Shown: piece after piece, positions 36,112 through 47,530 of the stretch | Layout of the letters: every line of letters begins with the position of its first letter | Numbering within the stretch: the stretch's first letter is position 1 | Translations under genes and position numbers: made by a program | Source: Zygnema cylindricum | Lineage: Eukaryota > Streptophyta > Zygnematophyceae > Zygnematales > Zygnemataceae | DNA length: 64,000 nt | Assembly: GCA_037447655.1 (NCBI GenBank) | Contig: JBBHKE010002217.1 | Span: 86,950-150,949, forward strand | Direction: 5' to 3' | The notes under the pieces: generated by a model | Told to the model about the DNA's origin: nothing | Databases searched by the model: none | Seen by the model: only the letters and a program-made list of their open reading frames with translations

Positions 36112-37385
36112 GATTTTTTTCCGTTCATGCTCGTCCTTTTCGTACGTACATGTGCGTAACGTGCAAGGAAAAAAATACAGTGTACTCTCCGTTGTTCAAA
36201 ATTTTTGAAAACGTTTGACGCGTGCAACCCCGGGTTTCTATTCGTCAATAGGGTAGTAAATTGATTAAAATCAGGTCACGATTTAATTCCAGTGCAAGTG
36301 TGAAGATGAGCTGGAAGTGGGTCGGGATGATAATAACGCCAAATTGTCGTACCTTCCAAAGTTTCAAGATTACGCAAAATGTACTTGTGTTTTTGCCTAT
36401 TTTCGTACGGCGTAATATTTTCTCCTTGCAAGTCCCATTTCTATGAAAACCACGGAAAAAAACCCTTACTTGAACACGTGGGAACACGCCCCAACAACCG
36501 TCGCTATTTTGTAAACGTCATCAATTGTCGCGAGTTTTGTAACTGTCTACAATCGTCACAAATGCACCCACGTCTACATCCGTCACAATCTAAAGTTATG
36601 ATTTCATTTCTTTACATACGAATGCTTTGAAAGTAGTATGGAGAATCTTCGCTAACAAAACACAGTTACAAGACTAAAGTTTCAGTTACATGCGAAAGTA
36701 CCCTTAATGTTAACATTTTTTTCGCCAAATGACAGCCTCTCATTTCATCGGCACAATCGACAAAATAAGGTCAACCACGACACTGCCGTACAGTACACTT
36801 CTGTTCTGCGTTTGGCTGGTCAACTCCAATTAGCCGGCAAACGTGAAAGAGACGGCCAACTGGTAAATAGCCGGCCACCGACAAATGTTTTCCCGAAACA
36901 CGCCGTCTGTCAAAAGTCAAAAGTCCATCATGGGTAGAAAGTTATAAATGTTTTAGAAACTAAGGTGGAAGCAGTGTTTTAGAATCTGAGAGAAACCGTG
37001 TCTTTGACAAACCGCTGTTGTAAAATCAACAGAAACCGTGTTCTAAAAATCAAAAGTGGTTTTCTTTTAAATCACGACTGCTCGTTACAAATAGCTTCTA
37101 TTTCCGAAGCTTGGCATCCTTATCCGTTTATCTTTTACTTTAAATTTCAGTCGAACTAAGGGCTAATATACCTTTTTTTGTCCATTTCTTGGGTTAGAGT
37201 TGAGAGCCAGGTGTATTCAAATCCTTTCAATATTTAGGGTTGACTCTAATCTCATCTTAGAAACCCAAAAGATCAGGACTGTTTTTCTTTTACAACAAAT
37301 CATATAACCAAATTGTTGCCCGTCCGTAAATCAATTTTCCTATTTGCTCTTTTCCTGAGAATTTTCCACATCAAAATTATTCAAA
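36112..37385 (+). promoter_or_regulatory. Element remnants, then presumed promoter and leader of lipase copy 3
   Basis: Bases 36112-36490 are the right part of the GGCGTGTTCCCA element and 36491-36703 the right end of the GGGTACTT element. Bases 36704-37385 match the DNA upstream of exon 1 at 8407-9089 and 49728-50412, and are therefore the presumed promoter and leader. No gene is recognised. Confidence 0.5.
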
Positions 37386-40300
37386 ATGTCTTATCAACAA
37401 CAGTCAGGCGCGCCAACAAAATTTGAGTTTACTTCCAAAGAAAAAAAGATTCTTATTGAGGGTTCTTCTGCGCGGATATGTATGTCCAGATCTTAAGAAA
37501 AAATATCTTTAAAATTTTGATTTGCGGACTGAAAACTAATAATGAGAATCTCCATTCACGAGAACGCAAATCCAGTATTTAGTGTTTTAAATTGACTCTT
37601 GTGGCATTCAATTTCACCGCTACTGACAATTTTGCCCATCTTTTTAATCCGTTGTTCATAAAAATTATGCTCGCACTAATTCCCAAAAGTTCGAATTTCA
37701 TGCCTCATTATGAAATTTTGTGCATGGTTTACAATCTTTTATGCATACATTTGTTTTCTTTCTTTCTTTAAGTCAATCCTCCATTTCCATAACACAGAGT
37801 TTCACTTTCTAATGAGCTATTTCTTAAAACTTATGATTTTGTTTTTTTTATTTTTTGTCAAATTTATTTGAATGTTCATCTCCCAAATTCTTACTCAGTT
37901 TATGAAAGTGTTGTACCACTTGAGAAAAAAAATTCATGATGGGGAAGGTTGAAAAAAATCAAGTTTTATTGTTTCCCTTATCTGCCATTCTGAAAAGTTT
38001 CGAGAAATTTGACCCGATTCTCTGTTACTTCTGCCCACTTTTCTTTCTTCCAACATTTGTTTTTTTTTGTTTTTTATTGTGCAGTAGCGGAGTTTCCCAC
38101 TATCATTGATATAATTAAAACTCTTAACAGCTTTCTTAAAACGGCGATTGACCTGTCCCCCACTACTTTATTCTTCTTAAGTGTGGGACTGTGGAAGCTT
38201 GCCATCCCCCCATTTGAGGACGCAGGTCCCCAGATTGTGGGATTCCCATTGATTGACACGTGGGCGCTCCTTCCTTTCCCACTAACTTGCGTTGAATTTA
38301 AATCTGTTTTTGATTTATTTATTTTTCTGTTAATAGAAATCTTGATGGTATTTTTTGCTGAGAATTGGGCTTGAATTCTTGTCTGCAACAATTGGCCCTA
38401 CAGATGATTTTTTGTATTTTCCTAATATATGGGGGCGAAGGGAATACAGAAATGAGCTTAAGGAAACTTATTATTGGCTGCGATGGGCGTTGGAGGCCTA
38501 TTCTATAACAGACGATGATACAGAAGAAAAGCAAAATCTGGCGAAAAACCTTGGGGTAAAATTCGAAATCTTATCGAGACTTTTTTTTTTTTTGTATGCT
38601 TCATAGGAATTGAAGTGTATGGAGGTCAATGTCACGAATTGCAAAGTTGGTTCAAAATTAGTGTGGATTGGTTTCCGGTCGCGCACTTAGACGCGCTTTA
38701 GATTTGAGTCGTACGTTTCGGTGTTTCAGTCGTTCGCTTTGTTTCCTGCGAAATTCTGTGCGGCGTCATAGACAATTGCAAGGAAAAACTTTAAAAAGTA
38801 TTGAAGCCTGGAGTAATAAAAGAATTTGCAGAGGAGAAAAATATTTTATGGATGTGCCTTTGAGATTTATGGTATGACAATGATCTACATGATCTTGGAA
38901 TTGGGCTAAGTCAATCTGGGCTTTTGTTTTTTTTTTTTTGGTGCGCATTTTATAAGAGTTTCCTTTCGTGGTCATCCTAACATCCTCCTGTTTTTAAGTA
39001 ATAGATGACTTCTGAGACACTTTTCAACATTAATATTTTTGCAGATTGAAGAAAAAGACATTTTGCTTCAAGTATATTCATCAGCATATACGAAACCGGC
39101 GTATTTCAAAGCAATTAATCATCAGCAAAAATGTTTGGTTATATCAATTCGAGGATCTAGTAATCCTGTCGATTGGGCCACCGACCTCACTTCTTACTCC
39201 GTACAATTCAAAGATAGGTAGGAACAAATCGTATCACCATCCACAACCAATGCAAGTTTGAACATAATTCGGGTGAAAAAATAATGTGGCCCACATTATC
39301 GATGGTGAGGGCATGAATTAGTGGAAATATCCAAAAAAAAATGGCCAAACTATCGATTGAAAAAGGTCAAAACTTTTAGAATTTTTCTCCAAAACAACAA
39401 TAACAACCCCTTGTCATCAGTAAGATTTTTGGATTGTGTCTATGTGATTTTGGTTACATTATTTTGGCGCTTTGCGTGTGAAATGTATGGTTTGGAGTGA
39501 GGTGTTCTCTCTGTAAATGTGATCAGAAACATTCAGCCGATATTTTTTGGTTTTATTCTTCTTTTTTATGTTAATTGTAACAGGTACTTTCATGAAGGAA
39601 TGCTTGAGGCCGCAAAATGGCTTTTCGGAGAAGAAATTCAAAATCTGCAAGAATTTTTCAATAAACATGAGGTTATATGAACCCATCGCTTTGTTTTCAT
39701 CTAGAACTTAAGCAATTCAGGATTTTTCGAATGAAGTTTTGTTCTGGATTTAATGTGGTGAATTATTTCACTTCTTAGGATGATGCTCGGTTATTAATCT
39801 TTCCATTTTCATTCTTCTAGTATGTTGTATGTTGGAAAAATCGTTTATATCTTACAAGTTAATTTAGATGGTGATGAAAATACACATTCAATGAAGTTTG
39901 AATCCGTATACACAGAAAATTCAAGCTTAATCTAGATAAACATCAGCAACATTGAAACAAAAGGTATCACATTTTTGATAGAATTTGGCCTAGAGCACTT
40001 TCTGTGTGGATATTACATTATTGGTAAAATTTATTTGGACGTGTGGATGAGACTTGAGTCAAGAAACCCACACTTGAAATGCAAATTAGTGTGGTGAGGC
40101 TGCAAACGAGCTTGCTAAAAGTAATCGAACTAAGCGTGAGTGCGCAGTTCGGGCTAGTTAGAGATTTATCTTTTCTCTTGAAATTCATTATATTTTCTGA
40201 TTGTTTTTTTTTAATCCCTTTGCAGGATCATGGTCTCGTGTTAACTGGACATTCCCTGGGGGCTGGCGTAGCCTCTATCCTTACATTTATTCTTCACAAT

Positions 40301-42056
40301 TCCGAAGAATTGCCTATAAGCCGTGACCGAATAAAATGTTGGGCCTATGCCTGCCCCGCGTGTTTTGACGTGGAGCGCGTTGAAGAATACGCACCCTTCA
40401 TTTCCACCTTGGTGGTTCAAGTAAGTAATTGTAGAGATCTTGAAATTAAATTCATGGCTAAAATGATGAGAGAAATTTTTGTTTTCTATTTCGTTTGAAA
40501 ATACATAACACATTTTGTTCTCATTCTTATGGGCAGGATGACATTGTGCCACGTGTCAGTGGTGCTGCCCTCGAGGAATTAGCAGTTCGCTTAGATGGTA
40601 TTAATGGGTGAGTTCGTTCCCCATATATCTTGGACGTATTCGTGACATAGCGTGACATGCACCCATTGACTTAGATAGGGATTCGGGTGGCTTAAATTCG
40701 TTTGTTTTTTTTTTTTTGCTGTTTTTATTGCCGGCTTGTTGCAAAAATATTCAAAATTCTCAAATGGGTACGCCAATAAGTTCAAGTTCACGGACAATTA
40801 AACCGAGCTAGAGTTGAATCTAGCTCCGTAAAGGACTTCAGAATCTACAAACGATTAATACCTCGATATCTTACTGGAAAAGTTCGTTTTCCAAAATGTA
40901 AGAGAACTAAAATTGAATCTGTTTCGAACATGCATAAACATTGTGACTATTGGTGAAAACATTGTCCGCCAGAATTTCGTGTTTTGGCATCCTCGACGCA
41001 ATCACTCCATCATAGTTTGTGGCTATTGTGTTCAAAAAGTACACTACCCCACAAGCCGGAAGTGCACAAATGGTCCTCTGGACAATTGGCACTTACCCTT
41101 TAGATTAAATAAAATCACCCGCTCATATTTGCTAAAAGCTAAAACTTATTTTACCCCCAAAAATTAGGTCAAACGAAATCCTCACAGTTTAATTTCGGTT
41201 TTCAGTTTTGCTTCCAGCAATATGCTTTTCATGCCATTTTATTTTACTTGCAAAAAAATAATGCATATAAGACGTGATATTTTTTTAGTAGACGTATCGA
41301 TTGTTTTAGTGCGCACAGTACGGTCAGACAAGACCCCATTTTTTGATGTATGGGTTGTATTCCAATGTTGACCACCAATCATTATAAATTTCAAATTTTA
41401 AATTTTAAATATTGTGCTGTCTTGTTTCATGGTTCCAGTTTCCAAAGGCTCTCCAGCTTTCTATTGGACAAAGTGAAGGAAGTTTTCGGGCCCAAAGATA
41501 CTTCTGAGCGACTGGAATTAGAAGGTGAGTACAATGCTTTGAAAATGTGACCTCTTTTGCTCTTTTGCTTAGTTACAGAAATGAGTGAGGAATCTAAAAA
41601 TAATATTCCTATCATTATACGATTGGAAAAGGCAACTAAAGAGGATTCGCGACCTTTTTGTTATAGTTTGGACAAATGTTTCCATAAATTCCCTTTTTGT
41701 TTTTTTTTTTCCTTTGCGGGTGTTTATCAGTCATTTTAACTGCGCCTGGAACTTTGCACCACATTATGAGAGGGAATCCTGGAGAGGACAGCCCCGATAT
41801 TAGTGTCGAAGAAGCTTTGATGTTGGAATCCGATATCGTCTTCCGAGGATCAATCATCAGTGAGGAGTATATAGAGAGCCTCAAAGAGCTTATTTCAAGC
41901 ACGGAGATCAAAAAAGGAAATTACCAACTCATAAAAGCAGAGACTGATGAACCTCGATTTGACAAAATAATTGTTTCTGGAACAATGATCACAGACCATT
42001 TGCCTAACACTTACAAACTTCAAATGCTCAAAATACTGAAAAAATATTATCTGTGA
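37386..42056 (+). CDS. Class 3 lipase (mono/diacylglycerol lipase-like), copy 3; ten exons, intact
   Basis: The exons are 37386-37479, 38085-38259, 38363-38555, 39045-39217, 39584-39671, 40226-40420, 40537-40607, 41439-41524, 41573-41659 and 41731-42056. They sum to 1488 bp (495 aa plus stop), and every junction is in phase. The start is MSYQQQSGAPTKFEF at 37386, followed by a GTATGT donor. Exon 2 has a hydrophobic stretch (TTLFFLSVGLWKLAIPP). Exon 4 has SIRGSSNPVDWATDL near the oxyanion region. Exon 6 has TGHSLGAG with the catalytic Ser; DDIVPR gives the likely Asp and TDHLPNTY the likely His. The family acts on acylglycerol esters; exact substrate and location are unknown, and no clear signal peptide is seen. 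The exon 2 donor, exon 3 acceptor and exon 9 donor are the weaker calls. This is the only copy here that could make a full protein. Confidence 0.85.
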
Positions 42057-42900
42057 AATAGTTGAAAGGTGAGGGCCGGGCCGATTCTAGGTGATTTATT
42101 TTTTAGCTTGAACGGTTATGTGATTCGTTAAAAAAGAGCGGAAAGCTTACGTGTAAATAACAGTTCCAGAAATTGACAAAAGGTCCGTAACTTGGAGTAG
42201 TGAGCAATGTTTTGAATTGTTTCTTGTGTCGAGTGTAATTAGGGTATGACTTAACTGGGTTTATATGCTGTTGTATAGATATATGTTGAAAGTTTGATTC
42301 TATAAGCTGACGAAGATGTCTTAGGATCGGGTAAAGCTTTTAAGTGACGATTGTTGCAATACTTTGATGTAATTGTAATGGATATTCTACAAGATTTTTT
42401 TTTTGGGAAAATCTGTCCACTTTAATGTTTACTTAAAGTTGTTGATGAATGTTGCAATCAATCATTTCGCTGAAGGCTTTGGTCATGGATACTCCTTACT
42501 GTTCTTCGCGGGATATTGGTTTCCTGTTTGGTTATGTTTGTAATGAGAAGCAACATGGTACAACTTTTTAGTAAACTTTGTCTCTATACATGGTTTCTGA
42601 TTTATTCACAAGATAGATGTCAGGGCTGATTTTTATTGTAGTAAAAATAAATTGTCATAGATGATCCTTTTAGTCTACACACCAAAAGAATTTAGATTTC
42701 CCAAGTTGGATGAGAAACGTTCTAGGGCACTACTTCCCACTAGAGTAAGACGATCGAGATAATTTTGCTTGAATGCATACGAAGAATTACTTGTCGTGCC
42801 AATGGTGGTATGCACTCGTACATCATTGGAACAGAGTACTAGCCTAGGTGGTGATAGGTAAACCATAAAGGTAACGACTGTCTTTCTCAGATGCCCTAAA
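42057..42900. repeat. 3' flank of lipase copy 3 and module T, fourth copy
   Basis: Near-identical to 21324-22167. Module T begins at about 42404. No gene is recognised. Confidence 0.8.
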
Positions 42901-43910
42901 ATGTTGTGTACTTTTCTTCCAGAAGCTAAGTAAGAACTCTGGAGATGAACATTTAAATAAATTTGATAAAAAAACATGACAAGGAAATTATACGGTTTCA
43001 AAACTAGCTCCGTTGAAGGTGAGATTTTGAGAGTATCCTAGAAAGTGCATGATTGAATTTACGGAAGACGGAAAATATATTTATGATTTAAAGTTATGAA
43101 CCGTGCACAAACTTTATAATGAGGATAAATTCCGGACATTTACCAGAATTTTTGAGAACAATGGATAATAGATCGGCAAAATTGTCAATAGCAACCAAAT
43201 TGAACTCCATAAATTTTTTTTTATACTTTCAACGGCTGGATTTGCATTCTCGTGAACTGAAATTCACAGTGTAAGTTTTCAGTCCGCAAAATAATAACTT
43301 TTGCATCAAGTTCTTCAAATCATCTTAGATTTCCTAGAAATCCGGGATTCGGTATTCGGCAATCCAACAAATCAAGCGCTTCAAGTTCTTGCCATACCTT
43401 CCCAAGAAGAAGGGCGAACTGAATCAAGGTCGTCAAGTAAAAAAGAGCATACATCTCCAAAAGATAGAATTTCGAGAGGTATATGTATCAGATAAAATAA
43501 GCAAATTTTCTTCGTCAGTAAACTCAAATGGTGTTGGTTCTTGTTCGGGAGACATATTGAATACTTTTTTGATCGTGGGAGATTCTGGGTAAAAGAGTAA
43601 TTATGAAAATTGAACTACTGACTGGCGGGCGGCAATGGTTTGGTATATGTTTTGATGTTTAGAAAAAATAGTTTTGTTCTTCTGGTTTCTACGCTCAAAT
43701 TGAATTTCCACGTCAAGAGTCAGCTCTAAATATAGAATGTATGGTTTGGTAAATGTTTTGGTATGTGTTTTGATGTTTTTTTGGTCTCTAACCTCAGAGC
43801 AAGGGCTCACGTTTAGAGTCAACCCCAAATATTGAATGGAATCAAATGCACTTATGGCTCTCGAAATGGGACTGAAAAGAAAATACGCTCAATCTTCAAG
43901 CTTCAGAATG
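42901..43910 (-). pseudogene. Reversed lipase promoter/exon 1 cassette, type I, copy d
   Basis: ATG at 43555 on the - strand opens the exon 1-like peptide, which is broken by the same deletion as copy c (22821). The duplicated roughly 105-bp CACGTTTAGAGTCA block on its promoter side is also present. Confidence 0.6.
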
Positions 43911-44718
43911 GAAATTGGTATTATATGCACTGTATTAGTGTTTCGGGAATAATATAGTACGTAGCTAGTAGATATAGTGTTTGTACGGGTCTTCTGGATC
44001 AGCGGTCTCACATTGAAAATAGGACAGGTGTGTACGGAGAAAAGATGTTGTAACTAACACTAATAGCGATGCAGGGTGTACGACACAATCTGACACCTTG
44101 ATTCTCTAATAGGACCACCAGACGTGTGTAAAGGGACACCGCCCAGATTTGATTCTAGGGGAACTTGCCACCATTTCATCGGCACAATCGACAAAATAAG
44201 GTCAAACACGACACTGCCGTACAGTACACTTCTGTTCCGCATTTGGCTGGTCAACTCCAATTAGACAGCAAACGTGAAAGAGCCGGCGACCGACAAATGT
44301 TTGTTAGAGCCGGCGACCGTCAAATGTTTGTTAGGTTATGCATTGTGGGAATTGTGTCCTGCCCTATTTAAGTGTTTGTACGGCGGGTCTAGATCACTGT
44401 ACGGTTGTGTCACGGTGATCGTAGTGCTCTTTGTTGCGAGGTACTACTTTGTCGTTGTACTTTGCCGGCGCGCGTTTCGCGCGTCGCGGCTGATTGGTTA
44501 ATTTGTACTTAGGTACTTGCGGTTCATTTTAGGACTTTGTTGCGCTACATTGGAGAACCGGGCGTCCGCGAGAATTGACAAAGTTTCGCATTGCGACGCA
44601 CGATTCTATTTCGCTTCAATGTGGCGGTTTGTCCTTTTGAGTTTCGGCGTACATCTGTACGGCCGATCCTGTTTCAATCTGTCGTGGAGTTTTGGTTGAC
44701 GTTCGCGTACGTATTTAC
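43911..44718. repeat. Array segment Y, copy in unit D
   Basis: Matches 23171-24020, but lacks about 60 bp present near 23800, including the TTA site of the 2748 element. It ends at the TA where the MITE at 44721 is inserted. No gene is recognised. Confidence 0.65.
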
Positions 44719-44720
44719 TA

Positions 44721-44918
44721 CACCTTGAATCGTTATTAGCGTATAAAAATTATTAGTGTAAAGAAAAAAATAGCGTCATTCATTCTAATTTAGTGCCAGG
44801 AGACGTGGCAGATTATAGTCCACGTACTTAAATAGTGTAGTTTATTATATTTAAGGTATCAATGTCAAAATTTGGGGTGCCAACTTAGCGCACATAAGGC
44901 TAATAACGATTCACGGTG
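44721..44918. mobile_element. MITE with TA target duplication, copy 2 (198 bp)
   Basis: It starts CACCTTGAATCGTTATTAGC and ends with the reverse complement of CACCGTGAATCGTTATTAGC. TA flanks both sides (44719-44720 and 44919-44920). The unoccupied site is visible at about 24030-24040. The ends match the element at 29153, while the middle differs considerably, so the two are an older or internally divergent pair of one family. Confidence 0.9.
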
Positions 44919-45188
44919 TACTGTAAATGTACGGACTTTGACGAAAAGATACGTTGCACTTCTTAGTACTTTTTGTCCGGTAAACTGAACAGGAATTTTA
45001 CGCAAAATGTACGGACTTTTACAAAAAGAGACGTTGCACTGTTGAACCATTTGGGCGCGGTAAGTTTACATATTGCACGATCTTCTTCTTTAATTGTTTT
45101 TTTGGGAAGACGCCATGAAAACGAATCTTCAAGGAAACCGCCATTACTGTCGCCGCGGAAGTGATTACTGAAACTGTCGTTCAAGCCA

Positions 45189-46214
45189 TTGTCAAAGCAG
45201 TTACAAACCGCGACAGAAGCAACCATGCCTAGAAATCGAGGAGAGGAGTGGGAGCACGTTAAGGCTCAAAAGGGTGGGAATCTTGTAGCCAACCGATCAT
45301 GTGTTTGTATTTACTGCAACTTCAAATATAACACTCAAGGTATTAGGATCAGAAATCATTTCCTTGGAAATGTCTAAAATGGGGGGATAAGATCTTGCAC
45401 TATGTGTCCAGCCGAGGTGAAGGAGGAGTTTAGTGCTTTTGAAAACAAAAAATTGGCTATTTTCTCTCAAAAAAGAGCCGAACATGGATGAACTGACTAG
45501 CAATTTTCCACCGATGACTAGCAATTTTCCACCGATTCCGAGTACCAGAGTAAGAGGCATGCAAACGAAAATAAAAAATACAGTTAACATGCATAACAAG
45601 AACTTGGTAAATTTAGCCAGGGCCACGACTTTCTTCGCCAATGGATTATTGTTTTGACTTTTGGATGACCCATATTTTAAAGCAGCGGTGAAGAAGACCG
45701 GAGATATAGGGGGATCATACATGTACCTTACCGAAGTGTCATGGGAAATCGTCTCCGTATGAGAGAGAGCGAATGTAAATAAAGATTTGGTAAGTTACGT
45801 GGAAACTATTAATGTCACCGGTGCCACGATCACATCAAACAGGTGGACAGCAGTAGGTAGACAGCAGCTAATGACAGTCCTCTCCTAAATATTCTCGTTG
45901 TCACCCCGAAATGTGACATGTTCTTGATGGCAAAAGACATTAGTGGACGAATTAAGGACGTCGACTACATTTGTAAGGTGTTGGAAAAGGGAGTATTTGC
46001 AATAGGGGTGGAACATGTGGTGTGGATTGTTACCGATTTTGCCCCTGTGAATAAGGCTATAGCCTCGTTGCTCGTGGCAAAGCACCCTTCGATCACGTGG
46101 ACGCCATGCGCTGTACATATGTTGGACTTGATGTTGGATGATTATAAAAGGTTGACATTTGTCTCCACCTGTCCGAGAGGCAAAAGAGGTTTTAAAATGA
46201 ACAAATCTAAGTAA
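45189..46214 (+). mobile_element. hAT transposase relic (BED finger plus DUF659), copy D
   Basis: The BED frame 45189-45377 (GEEWEHVKAQKGG, CVCIYCNFKYNTQGIRIRNHF) keeps C-x2-C and the His, but stops in the frame after FLGNV. DUF659 reads at 45918-46214 (DISGRIKDVDYICKVLEKG, VWIVTDFAPVNKA, WTPCAVHMLDLMLDD). About 500 bp of frame-broken DNA separates them, including a duplicated LTSNFPP stretch near 45500. Confidence 0.75.
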
Positions 46215-47230
46215 GAACTTTGGAGATGAACATTTCAATGACTTTGATAAAAAAAACACCTCAACGAAATGATACATTTTCAAAAATAACTCCCTTGAAA
46301 GTTAGATTTCGGGAGTCTCCTAGAAAGTGCATGATTGACTTGACGAAAGACAGGAAACATATTTATGCTTTAAAGTTATGAACCATGTACAGAATTTTGT
46401 AATGAGGATAAATTCTGGACATTTACATGAATTTTTGAGAACAACGGACAAATGATCGGCAAAATTGTCAATAACCACCAAATTAAATTCCAAATTTTCC
46501 TTTTAACAATTCCAACGGCTGGATTTACATTCTCGTCAATGGAAATTCGCAATGCTAGTTTTTAGTCTACAGTTTGTAAAAATGACTTTTGCATCATCCA
46601 AATCAAAGGTTTAAACTTCTTGACATACCCATAACATCAATAGGAGTGGTCTTGCCCACAGGGTCATATTTGGTTTCAAATATGATTTCGTAAGGTATAT
46701 CATGGTTCAATACCCAATTAAAGTAAGCCGTCTCTCTTTGTCGGTAATTTCAAATGGTGTTTTTGCGGTTGGCTTTTGTTCAACAAACACCTTCAAAACT
46801 TTTTAGATTGTGGAAATCTTAAGGGAAAAAGTAAATAGGAAAGTTAAACTAGTGACTGGCGGGCGGCAATGGTTTGGAATGTGTTTTGCACTTGTTTTGG
46901 TCTCTACGCTCAAAATAAGGGTGCACGTTTAGAGTAAATCCCAAATGTTAAATGGAATCAAAAGCATTTATAGCTCTCGAAATGGGACTGAAAAGAAAAT
47001 ACGCTCAATATTGAAGCTTTAAAATAGAAAGTGTTTGCAACTAAAACATGAGGCGTGACTTAAACCGAATGCCACTTATGATTTAAAAAAAATGAGTTCC
47101 GTTTGAATTTGAAAACCGTGGTTTGTCAAAGTCAAGGTTTTTCTCAGATTGTAAAACACAGTTCCACTCTCATTTTCAAACCATTACCTACAAACGCGGG
47201 TAGTTCCGTATTATATGCATAATATTTGTA
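46215..47230 (-). pseudogene. Reversed lipase promoter/exon 1 cassette, type II, copy d
   Basis: Corresponds to 25300-26340. The start codon of the exon 1-like stretch (about 46796) is lost: the complement reads CAC where the other copies have CAT. The downstream intron-side and upstream AAACACAG promoter-side blocks are still recognisable. Confidence 0.5.
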
Positions 47231-47530
47231 TTTTAAGAATAACGTAGTATGTACCTAGCAAATATACTGTTTGTATGCGTTTTCAATTTTCGCACTTTTG
47301 ATTTTGATCGGTTGGATCTGCTACGATTTGTGGCGGTCGACGCTCTATCGTCGTTGACTCACCAAATGCGCAACACGACTGTGGTGTCTTACATAACCGA
47401 AATTTGTCGGTCGTGCCGAAGAAATTGTTGAATATTGTTGAATCGTGCGAAACAATGGTTTGCGGAAACTGAAACATGTATATTTGTTGAAGGTCGACAC
47501 GTTCGGTTTCGTTGCGCTTTTACTATTTTT

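Larger units (their letters stand above)
27710..36490. mobile_element. Second inverted-repeat element (GGCGTGTTCCCA ends) hosting a composite insertion
   Basis: Left GGCGTGTTCCCAT pairs with right GTGGGAACACGCC. Units A and D read straight through this point (GACGCCTACAACC at about 8190 and 49513), so both ends are insertion boundaries. The target duplication is blurred. Inner left DNA (CACTTTGGATTTTAGCGCAAATTTTATGG) resembles the AGCGC blocks near 2800 and 7290, so it is probably related to the 2748 element. Removing the composite leaves about 0.93 kb with no transposase. Confidence 0.6.
26955..36703. mobile_element. TTA-type inverted-repeat element, unit C copy, interrupted by nested insertions
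   Basis: The left end GGGTACTTCCGCAT and right end ATGCGAAAGTACCC are flanked by TTA on both sides (26952-26954 and 36704-36706). Without its insertions the element would be just under 1 kb, like the copies at 7461 and 48799. The DNA from 27710 to 36490 is absent from those two copies. Confidence 0.7.
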
